Of a DNA stretch of 64,000 bases, positions 1-9,200 are shown piece after piece. Source of the stretch: Candidatus Saccharibacteria bacterium UBA6664 (GTDB lineage Bacteria > Patescibacteriota > Saccharimonadia > Saccharimonadales > Saccharimonadaceae); contig DKKO01000004.1 in NCBI GenBank assembly GCA_002455275.1, positions 34,496 through 98,495 of the forward strand. The letters are read 5' to 3'. Position numbers and translations under genes: made by a program. How positions within the stretch are numbered: the first letter of the stretch is position 1; the number at the start of each line of letters is the position of its first letter. The notes under the pieces were generated by a model that saw only the letters and a list, made by a program, of their open reading frames with translations, was not told where the DNA came from and did not search any database.

Positions 1-872
1 GAGCCATTACCGCCACCGCCAACCCCGAGAGTTACATTAATCGTACCGGCGGTATCAGTACCAGAAAGTGATGCCGTACCCGTAGTGCCAAGCGCACTAC
101 CCGGGTTAAAGTACGGTACGGTACCTTTTGTGATAATATGTCCACCAACCGTCAGTGTTCCCGTAGAAGTAAGGTTGGTCGCCGAAAAACTACGGGCGGT
201 GAACGAGCCACCGACCGATAGATTGCCTGAGACGTTAAGATTATTGTTAATAGTCACCAACTTATTCATAGTGATTGCACCTTGCAACCGAGTCTCACCT
301 GCTACCGTAAGGTCTTTGCGAGCAATCAAATTAGTCGCTGTCGCATCACCATTAATACTGGTTTGGCTCAAACTCGCCTTGCCTGCTTTGAGCGTAGTAA
401 AACTTCCTTCCGGCGCGGTAAATTTGTTTTTCAAGGTCAGGTCTCCCTGAATACCTACATCACCTCCAATGACAACCTGTCCATTGAATTGCGTGTCTGG
501 ACCAATGGTAAGTTCAGTGCCTTTCGTACCAACAGGGTTACGACTAACCCCTAGTGAATTAAGCGTGCTGCTTGAGAGCGTAACATTCTCGCGGTCTACT
601 TCGGTCTGTTCGGCGCGGGCATTGATAAAATACCATAATATGCCTACATTGAGGGCAAGAATACCCACGACCACACCGACGCCTAAAAATGTAGCTTTGT
701 GATTTGGTTTATAGGTTGCAGTTCGTGAACGAAGCGTTGATTTCGCAGGTTTACCATCTGTAGCAGCACCAGCAGTATTAGCATCTGGCGCTTCAGGCGT
801 GCTTGACGTCTGCGAGGACACCTGTAGCTCTTCAGGAGCTGGTGGAGTTGGCTGATTTGGATCGTCGCTCAT
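1..872 (-). CDS. Membrane-anchored repetitive surface/fibre protein, C-terminus cut by window edge
   Basis: Reading the minus strand from the ATG at 872 gives an open frame of 290 codons that runs off the left edge without a stop. The N-terminus (residues 1-55) is Pro/Ser/Thr/Ala-rich and cytoplasmic-looking. It is followed by one membrane segment (about 62-83) and then short beta-strand-type repeats rich in Gly, Thr and Asn with motifs such as GDVGIQGDLTLKN, NLNVSGNLSVGG and TSTGTLTVGGHI. The style resembles fibre or beta-helix proteins and the repeat part of the giant gene at 6300. No enzyme motif is visible. The true length is unknown. It is divergent from the secreted protein at 970. Function inferred: surface fibre or adhesin. 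Confidence 0.8.
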   Translation of the reverse strand, partial: MSDDPNQPTPPAPEELQVSSQTSSTPEAPDANTAGAATDGKPAKSTLRSRTATYKPNHKATFLGVGVVVGILALNVGILWYFINARAEQTEVDRENVTLSSSTLNSLGVSRNPVGTKGTELTIGPDTQFNGQVVIGGDVGIQGDLTLKNKFTAPEGSFTTLKAGKASLSQTSINGDATATNLIARKDLTVAGETRLQGAITMNKLVTINNNLNVSGNLSVGGSFTARSFSATNLTSTGTLTVGGHIITKGTVPYFNPGSALGTTGTASLSGTDTAGTINVTLGVGGGGNG

Positions 873-969
873 GTTTTTTATTTATACCTAGTACTTACCA
901 GCGTATTATACTGCTTATGCTCTTATCCGGCAACTTGCAAAAAAGCTCATCGTCATAAACAATAGTAGT
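873..969. promoter_or_regulatory. Divergent promoter region between two surface genes
   Basis: The 97-bp gap holds an A/T-rich core around 904-915. On the minus strand it reads TATAAT about 35 nt before the ATG at 872. On the plus strand the same bases give TATTAT, followed by TATGCT. Overlapping -10 elements on the two strands suggest that the two surface genes share a control region. No clear Shine-Dalgarno stands before either start. Confidence 0.45.
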
Positions 970-1701
970 ATGCTTATTCGACGTGTGCGCCACGCATTTG
1001 TGGCGGTGGTGGTCGCGATAGGTTGTGTATCTGTGAGTAGCAATGTATATGCTGTTCAGCCACAATCTAGCAGTTATCGCTTTGATGAAACTTCTATAGG
1101 AACTGGTGGCTTGTTTGACTCAAGCTCTACGAACTATACTTCGCAGGTTGGTGCTGGTGATATTGGTATTGGTCGTGCCGCATCGTCTAATTTCCAGGCT
1201 GAAGCGGGCTCACGCACCACAAACGACCCCGTACTTAAGTTTGCCGTGCTTGATGCCGACGTGAGTTTTGGTGTGTTGAGCCCATCGACTACGCTCACAG
1301 CCGACGCTAGTTTTGAAGTGACGAACTATACTAGCTACGGGTACGTGGTACAAATACTCGGTACGGCGCCAACCAGTGCAAGTAATGTTATCGATGCACT
1401 TACTACAGGAACTGCGCCCGCTGCTGGTATCGAACAGTTTGGCATAAACCTTGTCGCAAACACAGATCCCACCTCATTTGGCGCGAATCCAGACAATGGT
1501 AGTTACGGCTTTGGCGAAGCAGCCCCTAACTATGCGACCACCAATGAGTACCGCTATGTCAGTGGTGAGACCATTGCGTTTGCACCAAAAGATTCCGGCA
1601 AAACTACCTATACGATGAGCTACATTATCAATGTGAATAGCTTCACTCCCCCCGGTCAGTACACTACCGACCAAACACTTGTTGTAACTGGCACTTACTA
1701 G
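970..1701 (+). CDS. Secreted beta-sandwich surface protein (paralogue 1 of 3)
   Basis: A 243-residue protein with a signal peptide (residues 1-28, MLIRRVRH then a hydrophobic stretch ending VYA). The C-terminal 110 residues (QFGINLVAN...GYGFGEAAPNY...NEYRYVSGETIAF...YIINVNSFTPPGQYTTDQT) align by eye with the C-termini of the proteins at 1808 and 3033, sharing QFG-NL-AN, the Phe/Tyr-x-x-Gly-(E/D)-T step and the PG-YT-T ending. The N-terminal half is shorter and different. These three plus the DUF916-like gene at 4152 form a row of same-strand surface genes, reminiscent of the WxL/DUF916 gene pairs of Firmicutes, though the Trp-x-Leu motif is not seen. Function unknown; probably wall-associated. 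Confidence 0.75.
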   Translation: MLIRRVRHAFVAVVVAIGCVSVSSNVYAVQPQSSSYRFDETSIGTGGLFDSSSTNYTSQVGAGDIGIGRAASSNFQAEAGSRTTNDPVLKFAVLDADVSFGVLSPSTTLTADASFEVTNYTSYGYVVQILGTAPTSASNVIDALTTGTAPAAGIEQFGINLVANTDPTSFGANPDNGSYGFGEAAPNYATTNEYRYVSGETIAFAPKDSGKTTYTMSYIINVNSFTPPGQYTTDQTLVVTGTY

Positions 1702-1739
1702 TTCGCTAAGTACCTGTGGAAAACTATGAAAAATATGTG

Positions 1740-1768
1740 TTGACACACCATATGGCTTATGGTAAATT
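1740..1768 (+). promoter_or_regulatory. Sigma-70-type promoter for the 1808 gene
   Basis: TTGACA at 1740-1745, a 17-bp spacer containing TATGG as an extended -10, then TAAATT at 1763-1768. The predicted leader is about 35 nt and carries only a weak purine stretch (AGAGAAG) before the ATG at 1808. Confidence 0.6.
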
Positions 1769-1807
1769 CAGTCCAGAAATATCAATAAAAACAAAAAAGA
1801 GAAGCAA

Positions 1808-2923
1808 ATGAAAACACCACAAAAAACATTATTTAAATTCCTTGCTGTAGGCGGCATGGCAGCGGCACTAGTACTGCAAACCGTCTTACCTACGGTTGCA
1901 TCTGCAGCGCAGATTACGAACCGTAGCGTTACATTGCAAGCAGGATCAGACCCAGGTTCTGAACCTGGTGGTACTGTTCGTCACCTCTTTACGTTCGATG
2001 TTGCTACCACTGGTAACGTCGGTTCAATTAAATTCGACTATTGTACGACTGCTGGTACCGGTAGCTGTACAGCTCCAACAGGTATTGATGTATCTGGTGC
2101 ATCCCTAGGAAGCGAGGCTGGAAGCGACCTTACTGGCTTTAGTGTCGGTGGTACGCCTACTTCTAACTCCTACTACCTCACCCGTACAGTTGCATCTGCT
2201 ACATCTGGTGATACAGCCGTACTGCGCGTAGACAACGTAGATAACCCTACAACAGCTAACTACACCTTCTTCGTACGTATTACAACTTACGCCTCTACCG
2301 ATACAACCGGTGGTTCTACCGACCTAGGTACCGTCGCAGCAAGTACTGCTGAGCCTATCGTACTAAGCGGAACCATGCCTGAATCACTCGTGTTCTGTAC
2401 TGGTGCAACCGTTTCTACGACGCTTGGTGTGCCTGACTGTTCTACTGCAACTGCTGGCGCCGTAAGCTTCAACCAATTGTTCTCACCGACTACTACTGCA
2501 CATGCAACCTCACAGATGGCTGCAAGTACAAATGCTGGTTCTGGTTACGTAATCACGGTTAATGGTGCGACCCTGACTTCAGGTGGAAACACTATTACCG
2601 CGATGAACGCAGCAACTACAAGCGTTCCTGGTACTGGACAGTTCGGCCTTAACCTGAAGGCAAACTCTACCCCATCCGTAGGTACTGAAGTAGCACCTGC
2701 AGCTAACGGTACAAACTACCGTGGTCAAGCAGCAGCTGGTTACAGCACGGCAGATACCTTCAAGTTCACCACTGGCGATACAGTAGCAAACAGCTACAAC
2801 GGTGGTGCTGGTGGTACCGACGCCCAAATCTTCACCGCAAGTTACATGGCGAACGTACCTGGTAGTCAACCTGCTGGTACTTACACCTCAACTCTTACCT
2901 ACATCTGTACTCCTACATTCTAG
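1808..2923 (+). CDS. Secreted beta-sandwich surface protein (paralogue 2 of 3)
   Basis: 371 residues with a signal peptide (about 1-33, ending ASA before AQITNRSVTLQ) and a Thr/Ser/Gly-rich mature part built of beta-type segments. It holds paired cysteines (FDYCTTAGTGSC, VFCTG...VPDCS) that could make disulphides. It is closely related to the product of the gene at 3033 over its full length, with stretches of identical DNA. Its last 100 residues also resemble the protein at 970. There is no membrane anchor at the C-terminus, so retention on the cell would need a partner; the DUF916-like protein two genes downstream is a candidate. A strong hairpin terminator follows the stop. Function unknown; likely an abundant surface protein. 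Confidence 0.8.
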   Translation: MKTPQKTLFKFLAVGGMAAALVLQTVLPTVASAAQITNRSVTLQAGSDPGSEPGGTVRHLFTFDVATTGNVGSIKFDYCTTAGTGSCTAPTGIDVSGASLGSEAGSDLTGFSVGGTPTSNSYYLTRTVASATSGDTAVLRVDNVDNPTTANYTFFVRITTYASTDTTGGSTDLGTVAASTAEPIVLSGTMPESLVFCTGATVSTTLGVPDCSTATAGAVSFNQLFSPTTTAHATSQMAASTNAGSGYVITVNGATLTSGGNTITAMNAATTSVPGTGQFGLNLKANSTPSVGTEVAPAANGTNYRGQAAAGYSTADTFKFTTGDTVANSYNGGAGGTDAQIFTASYMANVPGSQPAGTYTSTLTYICTPTF

Positions 2924-2940
2924 GTAACCTGTAAGGAAGT

Positions 2941-2969
2941 AAAATCCCTGGCCTCTCGCCAGGGATTTT
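2941..2969 (+). terminator. Rho-independent terminator after the 1808 gene
   Basis: A perfect 12-bp stem (AAAATCCCTGGC / GCCAGGGATTTT) with a 5-nt loop CTCTC, 17 nt after the stop at 2923. The A-run on one side and T-run on the other make it potentially bidirectional. It separates the 1808 gene from the promoter of its paralogue. Confidence 0.85.
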
Positions 2970-3020
2970 GATTTGCACAACACATCAATATTTGTCGTTG
3001 CTGCTTTTTTTTGCTTATGC

Positions 3021-3026
3021 TATACT
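3021..3026 (+). promoter_or_regulatory. Extended -10 box giving a leaderless transcript
   Basis: TATACT preceded by TGC, 6 nt before the ATG at 3033. A start 6-8 nt after the -10 would put +1 at or next to the A of the ATG. Confidence 0.6.
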
Positions 3027-3032
3027 TCGGCC

Positions 3033-4145
3033 ATGAGATATGTGAGAGGAAAAGCCTTAGCAGCTTATATTGGGGTGTTTTTACTAGCTGCGACACTATT
3101 ACTGCCTATTGGTACAGCTAGTGCAGCCCAAATAACAAACAGATCATTAACATTACAAGCAGGTGCCGGCGGTGATGGCGGTTCCAAACCAAGTGGTGAC
3201 GTTCGTCACCTCTTTACGTTCGATGTTGCTACCACTGGTAACGTCGGTTCAATTAAATTTGATTACTGTACCACGGCAAGTGGCACTTGTAACACGCCAA
3301 CTGGTGCCGATGTCTCTGGAGTAAGCTTTGGAAGTGAGTCAGGCAGTGACCTTACCGGCTTTAGCATTGGTGGTACACCAACCACCAACTCGTTCTACCT
3401 TACCCGTACTGCTGCATCGGCAACGTCGGGCGATACCGCAGTTCTACGGGTCGACGATGTCACTAACCCCAGTACCGACAACTACACCTTCTACGTACGT
3501 ATCACCACTTACGCAAGTACAGACACCTCTGGTGGTTCAACTGATACCGGTACCGTGGCAGCAAGTACTGCTACACCGATCGTAGTGTCGGGAACCATGC
3601 CTGAATCACTCGTGTTCTGTACTGGTGCAACCGTTTCTACGACGCTTGGTGTGCCTGACTGTTCTACTGCAACTTCGGGGAACATCAGCTTCAACCAACT
3701 ATTTTCACCGTCTACGACTGCCACGGCAACCTCTCAGATGGCCGCAAGTACGAATGCAAACGGTGGCTATATTGTGACCGTCAACGGAGCAACGCTTACC
3801 TCAGGCTTAAACACCATCACAGCGATGAACTCTGCAACTACTAGCGTGCCTGGTACTGGTCAGTTCGGTATGAACCTGAAGGCAAATGCTACACCTAGTG
3901 TAGGTGTTGAGGTGGCACCAGCAGCCAACGGAACAACGCTCCGTGGACAAGCAGCTACCAATTACAACACTGCAGACACCTTCAAGTTTACGACCGGTGA
4001 TACAGTTGCAAACAGTGCAAACGGTGGCTCAGGACCAACAAACGCGCAAATATATACAATAAGCTACATGGTCAACGTACCTGGTAGCCAGATTGCGGGA
4101 ACCTACACAACAACCCTAACTTATGTCTGTACGGCAACCTTCTAG
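3033..4145 (+). CDS. Secreted beta-sandwich surface protein (paralogue 3 of 3)
   Basis: I choose the ATG at 3033 over an in-frame TTG at 2973, because a TGC-TATACT -10 box at 3021-3026 lies only 6 nt upstream and the 3033 start gives a proper signal peptide (MRYVRGKALAAYIGVFLL...GTASA). The 370-residue product is a full-length paralogue of the 1808 protein, with the same cysteine pairs and the same ending (AGTYTTTLTYVCTATF). Two tracts of 59 and 84 bp are identical in DNA between the two genes, which suggests recent duplication or gene conversion. Only 6 nt separate its stop from the next gene, so the two are probably co-transcribed. Function unknown. Confidence 0.8.
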   Translation: MRYVRGKALAAYIGVFLLAATLLLPIGTASAAQITNRSLTLQAGAGGDGGSKPSGDVRHLFTFDVATTGNVGSIKFDYCTTASGTCNTPTGADVSGVSFGSESGSDLTGFSIGGTPTTNSFYLTRTAASATSGDTAVLRVDDVTNPSTDNYTFYVRITTYASTDTSGGSTDTGTVAASTATPIVVSGTMPESLVFCTGATVSTTLGVPDCSTATSGNISFNQLFSPSTTATATSQMAASTNANGGYIVTVNGATLTSGLNTITAMNSATTSVPGTGQFGMNLKANATPSVGVEVAPAANGTTLRGQAATNYNTADTFKFTTGDTVANSANGGSGPTNAQIYTISYMVNVPGSQIAGTYTTTLTYVCTATF

Positions 4146-4151
4146 GAAAGT

Positions 4152-5153
4152 ATGAAAAAAATTTTACAAACTACACGAACAATCCTACTATCAAGCGTAA
4201 TCGTTTTCGGGCTAACGGTGGGGCTGGTTTCGCCAGCAGCGTTTGCTGCTGAAAAGGGGACTGGCCAAGCTCTCGAGATTGCACCACCCGTAGTTAATCT
4301 CACTGCTGATCCAGGTCAGAAAATTACTACTGAGCTTCTTGTGCGTGACGTAGCGAATGTTAACTTGGTTGTAAATAACCAAATCAACGACTTCGTTGCA
4401 AGTGGTGAAGACGGAACACCAAAGCTACTACTTGACCCGAAAGATAGTGAAAGTCCCTATTCTCTAAAAGATTGGGTGCAGCCAATTCCACAAGTTACTC
4501 TGAAACCAAAAGACCTTGTTAAACTTCCTCTAATTATCAATGTTCCCGCAAACGCTTCGCCTGGCGGTTACTACGCAGTGGTACGCTTCACTGGGGCCTC
4601 ACCTGACCTCAAAGGTACTGGCGTGTCACTTTCAGCAAGCCTCGGTGCTTTGGTACTCCTTCGCGTAAATGGTGACGCCAAAGAAGGTGTTCAAATCGCT
4701 AGCTTCTATGCCAGCCAAAATGACAAAAAGGGGTCGCTCTTTGAGTCAACTCCTATCGATTTTGTTGTCCGAACTAAAAATACCGGTAACGTACACGAAC
4801 AGCCAACTGGACAAGTGAGTGTTACTGATTCGTTCGGTAACAAGGTTGCGAATGTCAACATCAACTTGCAGCGCAACAACGTACTACCAAGTAGTACTCG
4901 TAAATTTAGTTCTCCGCTTGATAAGACCGTTATCGGCAACCGCATCTTGTTTGGTCGCTATGTCGCAACTGTGAAGATGACCTACGGTAGTGAAAATAAA
5001 ACGCTCACCGAGCAAATAAGCTTCTGGATTATTCCTTACAAACTTATTGCTCTAGCAGTGCTGGCGATTGCAGCGATTGTATTCCTCATTCGTGCATGGG
5101 TTATTCGTTACAAGAAGAAGATCATTAGCCAAACACGTCGTCGTCGTCGCTAA
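4152..5153 (+). CDS. DUF916-like membrane-anchored surface protein
   Basis: 333 residues. A signal peptide (1-33, ending AFAA) precedes an Ig-like ectodomain beginning ALEIAPPVVNLTADPGQKITTELLV, the typical opening of DUF916-type proteins (peptidoglycan-binding domain of WxL-interacting proteins). A second beta domain (about 185-290) follows, then one membrane helix (about 293-315) and a basic tail ending RRRRR. The architecture is DUF916 plus DUF3324-like plus TM. In Firmicutes such proteins sit beside WxL proteins and hold them at the wall. Here the neighbours upstream are three secreted beta-sandwich proteins, so the same anchoring role is inferred. AGGAAAG just before the ATG serves as a close Shine-Dalgarno. 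Confidence 0.75.
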   Translation: MKKILQTTRTILLSSVIVFGLTVGLVSPAAFAAEKGTGQALEIAPPVVNLTADPGQKITTELLVRDVANVNLVVNNQINDFVASGEDGTPKLLLDPKDSESPYSLKDWVQPIPQVTLKPKDLVKLPLIINVPANASPGGYYAVVRFTGASPDLKGTGVSLSASLGALVLLRVNGDAKEGVQIASFYASQNDKKGSLFESTPIDFVVRTKNTGNVHEQPTGQVSVTDSFGNKVANVNINLQRNNVLPSSTRKFSSPLDKTVIGNRILFGRYVATVKMTYGSENKTLTEQISFWIIPYKLIALAVLAIAAIVFLIRAWVIRYKKKIISQTRRRRR

Positions 5154-5173
5154 TCCACCCCTTTACTCTGTGA

Positions 5174-5179
5174 TATAAT
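5174..5179 (+). promoter_or_regulatory. -10 box (TATAAT) for a leaderless transcript
   Basis: A perfect TATAAT with upstream TG lies 7 nt before the ATG at 5187; the transcript would start at the start codon. Confidence 0.65.
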
Positions 5180-5186
5180 ACTGCTT

Positions 5187-6167
5187 ATGATATCGTGGCT
5201 TTCCCTAAGTCATCATCGCCACAGTGGCCGCTTGCGGCCACATGAGCACACCTCCTACGCGCCGCTCGGAGTACTTTTGGTTGTCGTCGGCTTCATTTTG
5301 GCATCATACAGTGTGTATGCCGCGAGCCCTGGGCCCGAAGCTGGGTCAATAGGTTTGAACGGTACTGTTCCTGTGCAGCCGCCGACTGTCGCAGCTACCA
5401 TTTCGAGTCCGAGCTCCGGCAAGCATTTTACTGTTTCGCCTATAGAGGTAGCAGGAACCTGCACCAAAGACACCTTGGTAGAGGTATTTAAAAACAAAAT
5501 CTTTGCTGGTTCGACACCGTGTGGCGAAAACGGTAAATACTCTGTACAAGCCGATCTGCTGTATGGTAAAAACGTACTCGTAGCACGAGTGTATGATGTA
5601 TTAAACCAAGCCGGGCCCGATTCAAATAAAGTAACAGTCTACTATGATGCTTCTCTGGCACAGGGTTCGCCCGTTACCTCTTTGAATTTCTCTGATACGC
5701 AATTGCTACTTAATACCGATGCGGTATTTCGTGGCTCATTCCCGAACGAGGAAATGACTATGCCCATTGAAATATTGGGCGGACGACCTCCTTTCGCGGT
5801 GAATGTTGAGTGGGGTGATTCTGACGACAAGGTATATGCCAGAAAGGATAACGTAAGCTTTCTTGCCTCTCACGCCTATACCAAACCAGGCACCTATCAG
5901 ATTACGGTCGATAGCACAGATGCCGATGGTCGCGTCGCTTTCCTTACTGTGGCAGCCGTGATCAACGGTGCAGCAACAATCGTGAATGATACCTCTGGTA
6001 CTGCATCAACTGGCGAAGGTTTGCTGGCAAACCCTGTGGTAGCACGCATGCTCACCATCTGGCCTCTCTATGTAACACTAGTGGCAATCGTCGTCAGCTT
6101 CTGGCTTGGTGAACGCCGCGAAAAACGTGTATTAGTGGCTCATGGCGCGCTCAGCTCACCACGTTAA
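5187..6167 (+). CDS. Double-anchored surface protein with Ig/PKD-like domains
   Basis: 326 residues. A basic, His-rich N-terminus is followed by a membrane segment or uncleaved signal (about 25-46). Residues 70-152 form an Ig-like domain (ISSPSSGKHFTVSPIEVAGTC...) of the kind found in bacterial surface proteins, with one possible disulphide (GTCTKD/STPCGE). Residues 190-262 carry a PKD-like pattern (PPFAVNVEWGDSDDK...HAYTKPGTYQITVDSTDADG), including the WGD and the HxYxxPGxY signature. A second membrane helix (about 288-307) ends in a short basic tail. It sits between the DUF916-like gene and the giant fibre gene. No catalytic motif; probably a structural or binding protein. Confidence 0.8.
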   Translation: MISWLSLSHHRHSGRLRPHEHTSYAPLGVLLVVVGFILASYSVYAASPGPEAGSIGLNGTVPVQPPTVAATISSPSSGKHFTVSPIEVAGTCTKDTLVEVFKNKIFAGSTPCGENGKYSVQADLLYGKNVLVARVYDVLNQAGPDSNKVTVYYDASLAQGSPVTSLNFSDTQLLLNTDAVFRGSFPNEEMTMPIEILGGRPPFAVNVEWGDSDDKVYARKDNVSFLASHAYTKPGTYQITVDSTDADGRVAFLTVAAVINGAATIVNDTSGTASTGEGLLANPVVARMLTIWPLYVTLVAIVVSFWLGERREKRVLVAHGALSSPR

Positions 6168-6195
6168 ATCGTAGTAAAAACTACACCATATTTTG

Positions 6196-6224
6196 TTGCA
6201 AATGCCGTGTATATCGGTTATGCT
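6196..6224 (+). promoter_or_regulatory. Promoter for the giant fibre gene
   Basis: TTGCAA at 6196-6201, 17-bp spacer, TATGCT at 6219-6224. It predicts an A-rich leader of about 70 nt before the GTG at 6300, longer than usual in this window, with no strong Shine-Dalgarno. Confidence 0.4.
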
Positions 6225-6299
6225 AGTAGGGATAAAACTAGTGTGAGACAAAAACAGCTTTATCAAAACAAAATAAAATAAAAAAGAGTTTAACAAATA

Positions 6300-9200
6300 G
6301 TGTACCTTGGTGGTAGGATATCTCGTCTATTTTTAGGCGTCGCCGTATTAATCGGCATTATAGGTATGGGCGTACTTCTTATGAACCGCCCTGTTTCTGC
6401 TGTCACGGGTATTAATGAGCACATTAACTTCCAAGGCCGTCTGTTTAACGCTCAAGGCGCAACCGTACCAGATGGCAACTACAACATTCAGTTCAAGATT
6501 TACCAAGATGGTGCCGGTACGACTGCGGGCAACCCTGGCGGAAGCCTAGAATGGACAGAGGAATGGCTTAACGACGACGGTAATGGCGTTCAGATCAAGA
6601 ATGGCTACATGTCGGTAGAGCTTGGCTCTGTGAATCCGTTTGGCAGTAGCATCGACTGGAACCAGGACACCCTTTGGCTTAGCATGAATATCGGTGACAC
6701 TAACACGAGTTGTACCCCATTCAGCTCTTGTGGTGGCGATGGCGAAATGGTACCAATGAAGCGACTTTCGTCATCGGTATACGCCCTTAACGCCGGTAAG
6801 CTTGGTGGCCTCACCAGTGCTCAATTCCTCCAGCTTGCCCAAGGGGTACAGACCGATGCTTCAACCAACACGACGAGTATTTACCTCAACAAAACCGGCG
6901 GAGGCAACTTCCTCCAACTTCAATCTTCTGGTACCGACGTATTCACCCTTTCAAACAGCGGTGATATTCAGTTTGGTAACAACGCCGACCACACTATTTC
7001 GGTTGGCACGTCAGCCGCCAGCACTGCCGGTCGGACTCTTACCGTCAGTGCTGGCACCGGTGGTAGCGGCACGGGAAGTGCCGGTGGAGACTTGGTTCTT
7101 CAAGGTGGCGATGCTGGTGGTACGAATGGAAACGGTGGTAACGTAACCCTTAACGCTGGTGCAAAAACCGGATCTGGCACAGATGGCACCATTTCAATCG
7201 GCACTAGCAACACGAGCGCGATAACTCTTGGTGCAGACGTTACCCTTTCAAACGGAAAGAGCCTGACAATCAGTGGTGGCAACACTGCTTCTCGCCCAGC
7301 CTCTCCAACCGAAGGTATGGTCTACTACGACACCACCACAAAGCAACTACTCACCTACGCAAACGGTAAGTGGCAGGGTGACCGCAGCACTTCTACTAAA
7401 ATCGTAGCTGCAAGTAACAGCTCGCAGGCGATGAAAGATGCTGCCGACTACGTAGCTGACGGTACTGCTGACGAGAGTGAAATCAACAGCGCATTAACTG
7501 CTGCTGCAGGCGGCCAAGTGTATCTTGCTGAAGGTACTTATGTAGCAGCGGCAACCATTTCGATTCCTAACAATACAATTCTGGCGGGCGCAGGTCGAGG
7601 TACAGTAATCGAACTCGGAAATCTCGACAGCACCGAAAACTTGATTGAAAACAGTGACACAACAACCGGTACGGGCGTGGTGATTCGAGACCTTAAACTT
7701 GATGGTCGTAGTGACCTTAACACTGCAGGTACACAGTACGGTATCTACCTCAATGGCATGGGAAGCGGTAGTGGATCTAGCGCCATTGGCGGTGCAACCA
7801 TTTCAAACATTAGTGCCACTCGTTTCCGTAACGATGCGGTATACTTAACCGCGTCTAGCAACAACAAAGTTACTTCTAGCACGTTCCGAGCCAACACTGG
7901 CGCAGGGTTAAGCCTTAACAGCAGCTCATCTTACAACGTTATTAACGATAGCCAGTCACAGGGCAACAGTGCGGAAGGTTTCTTGATAAGCGGCTCAAAT
8001 CACAATACCTTTAGCGGCAACAATTCTCAGAGTAACTCTACCTACGGCTTCAACTTCCAAAGTGGTTCAGCACGCAACACCGTTTCAGGCAACAGCATTA
8101 GTGAAAACCCAAGCGCAGGTATTCGTATGTCAGGCGAAACACGAAGCACCGTAGTAGGTAACACCATCCGTGGCGGTGGAAGCAACGTCTACGGAATTTA
8201 CCTACTGTCTAGCGCTGGCAACAACGCCATTAGCTCAAACACTATCTACGATACGGGTGGTGCGGGCGCAACAAACGGCATCTACCTTGATGTTGCCTCG
8301 TACAACAACCTCACAAATAACGTCATTGGCGACTCGTCATGTACTACTACCTGCTATGCAATCAATATCAACAACGCGAGCGCTACTGGCAACTATGTTG
8401 CTAGCAATAACATCGATAGCGGCGCCAGCATCAACAATATCGGCACAAACACCCTTACCGGTGGTCAGATGAATGGGTCTGGTGCTTATAACATCCAGGC
8501 CAGTGGTGGTATTAACTTGCAGAATAATACTTCGGTTACTGGTAGCTTGACTGCTTCTACTTCTGTATTGGCTCCTACTATCGACACTGCCAGCGCTGGC
8601 ACACTTAGCATCGGTACGACCAACGCAACAGCAATAACCCTCGCCAAGAACACGACAGTGACCGCTAACTTAACCGTGTCAAACGCTGGCAACGTTGCCT
8701 TCCAGCGCGGTTCAGATTTCAGCACAACCGGCTCAAGCGATGACGTCGACTTTGGCACTGGTGTACTCTTCCGCTTAACTGGTGCAAGTACCCAAACTAT
8801 CACTGGTATCGCAAACGGCGTTGATGGACGAGTTATCACACTGGTTAACGCCGCTTCTCAGGCCGCAAATATTAACAATGAAGCAGCTGGCTCAAGCGCA
8901 TCAAACCGAATTATCACCGGCACCGGTAGCAACATTTCCCTACCGGCTGGAAGCTCGGTCTCATTAGTATACGACTCAGGTGCTAGCAGATGGCGCATCA
9001 TTGGTGCAGCCGGCACTAGCGACAGCTACATTCAGTTGCAAGCAAGTACTCCTGGTACAGCGCAAACGGGTAACTTCAACATATCAGGCACTGGTATCGC
9101 CGCAACTCTGCAGGGTAACACGAGCGTGCTCACACCTCTACTTGACACTGTTTCCGCAGGAACACTCAATATTGGTACGACTAATGCAACCAGTATTAGT

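Noticed and set aside
2973..3032. Longer N-terminus for the 3033 gene from a TTG
   Set aside because: It would overlap the promoter box, and the ATG at 3033 gives a clean signal peptide.
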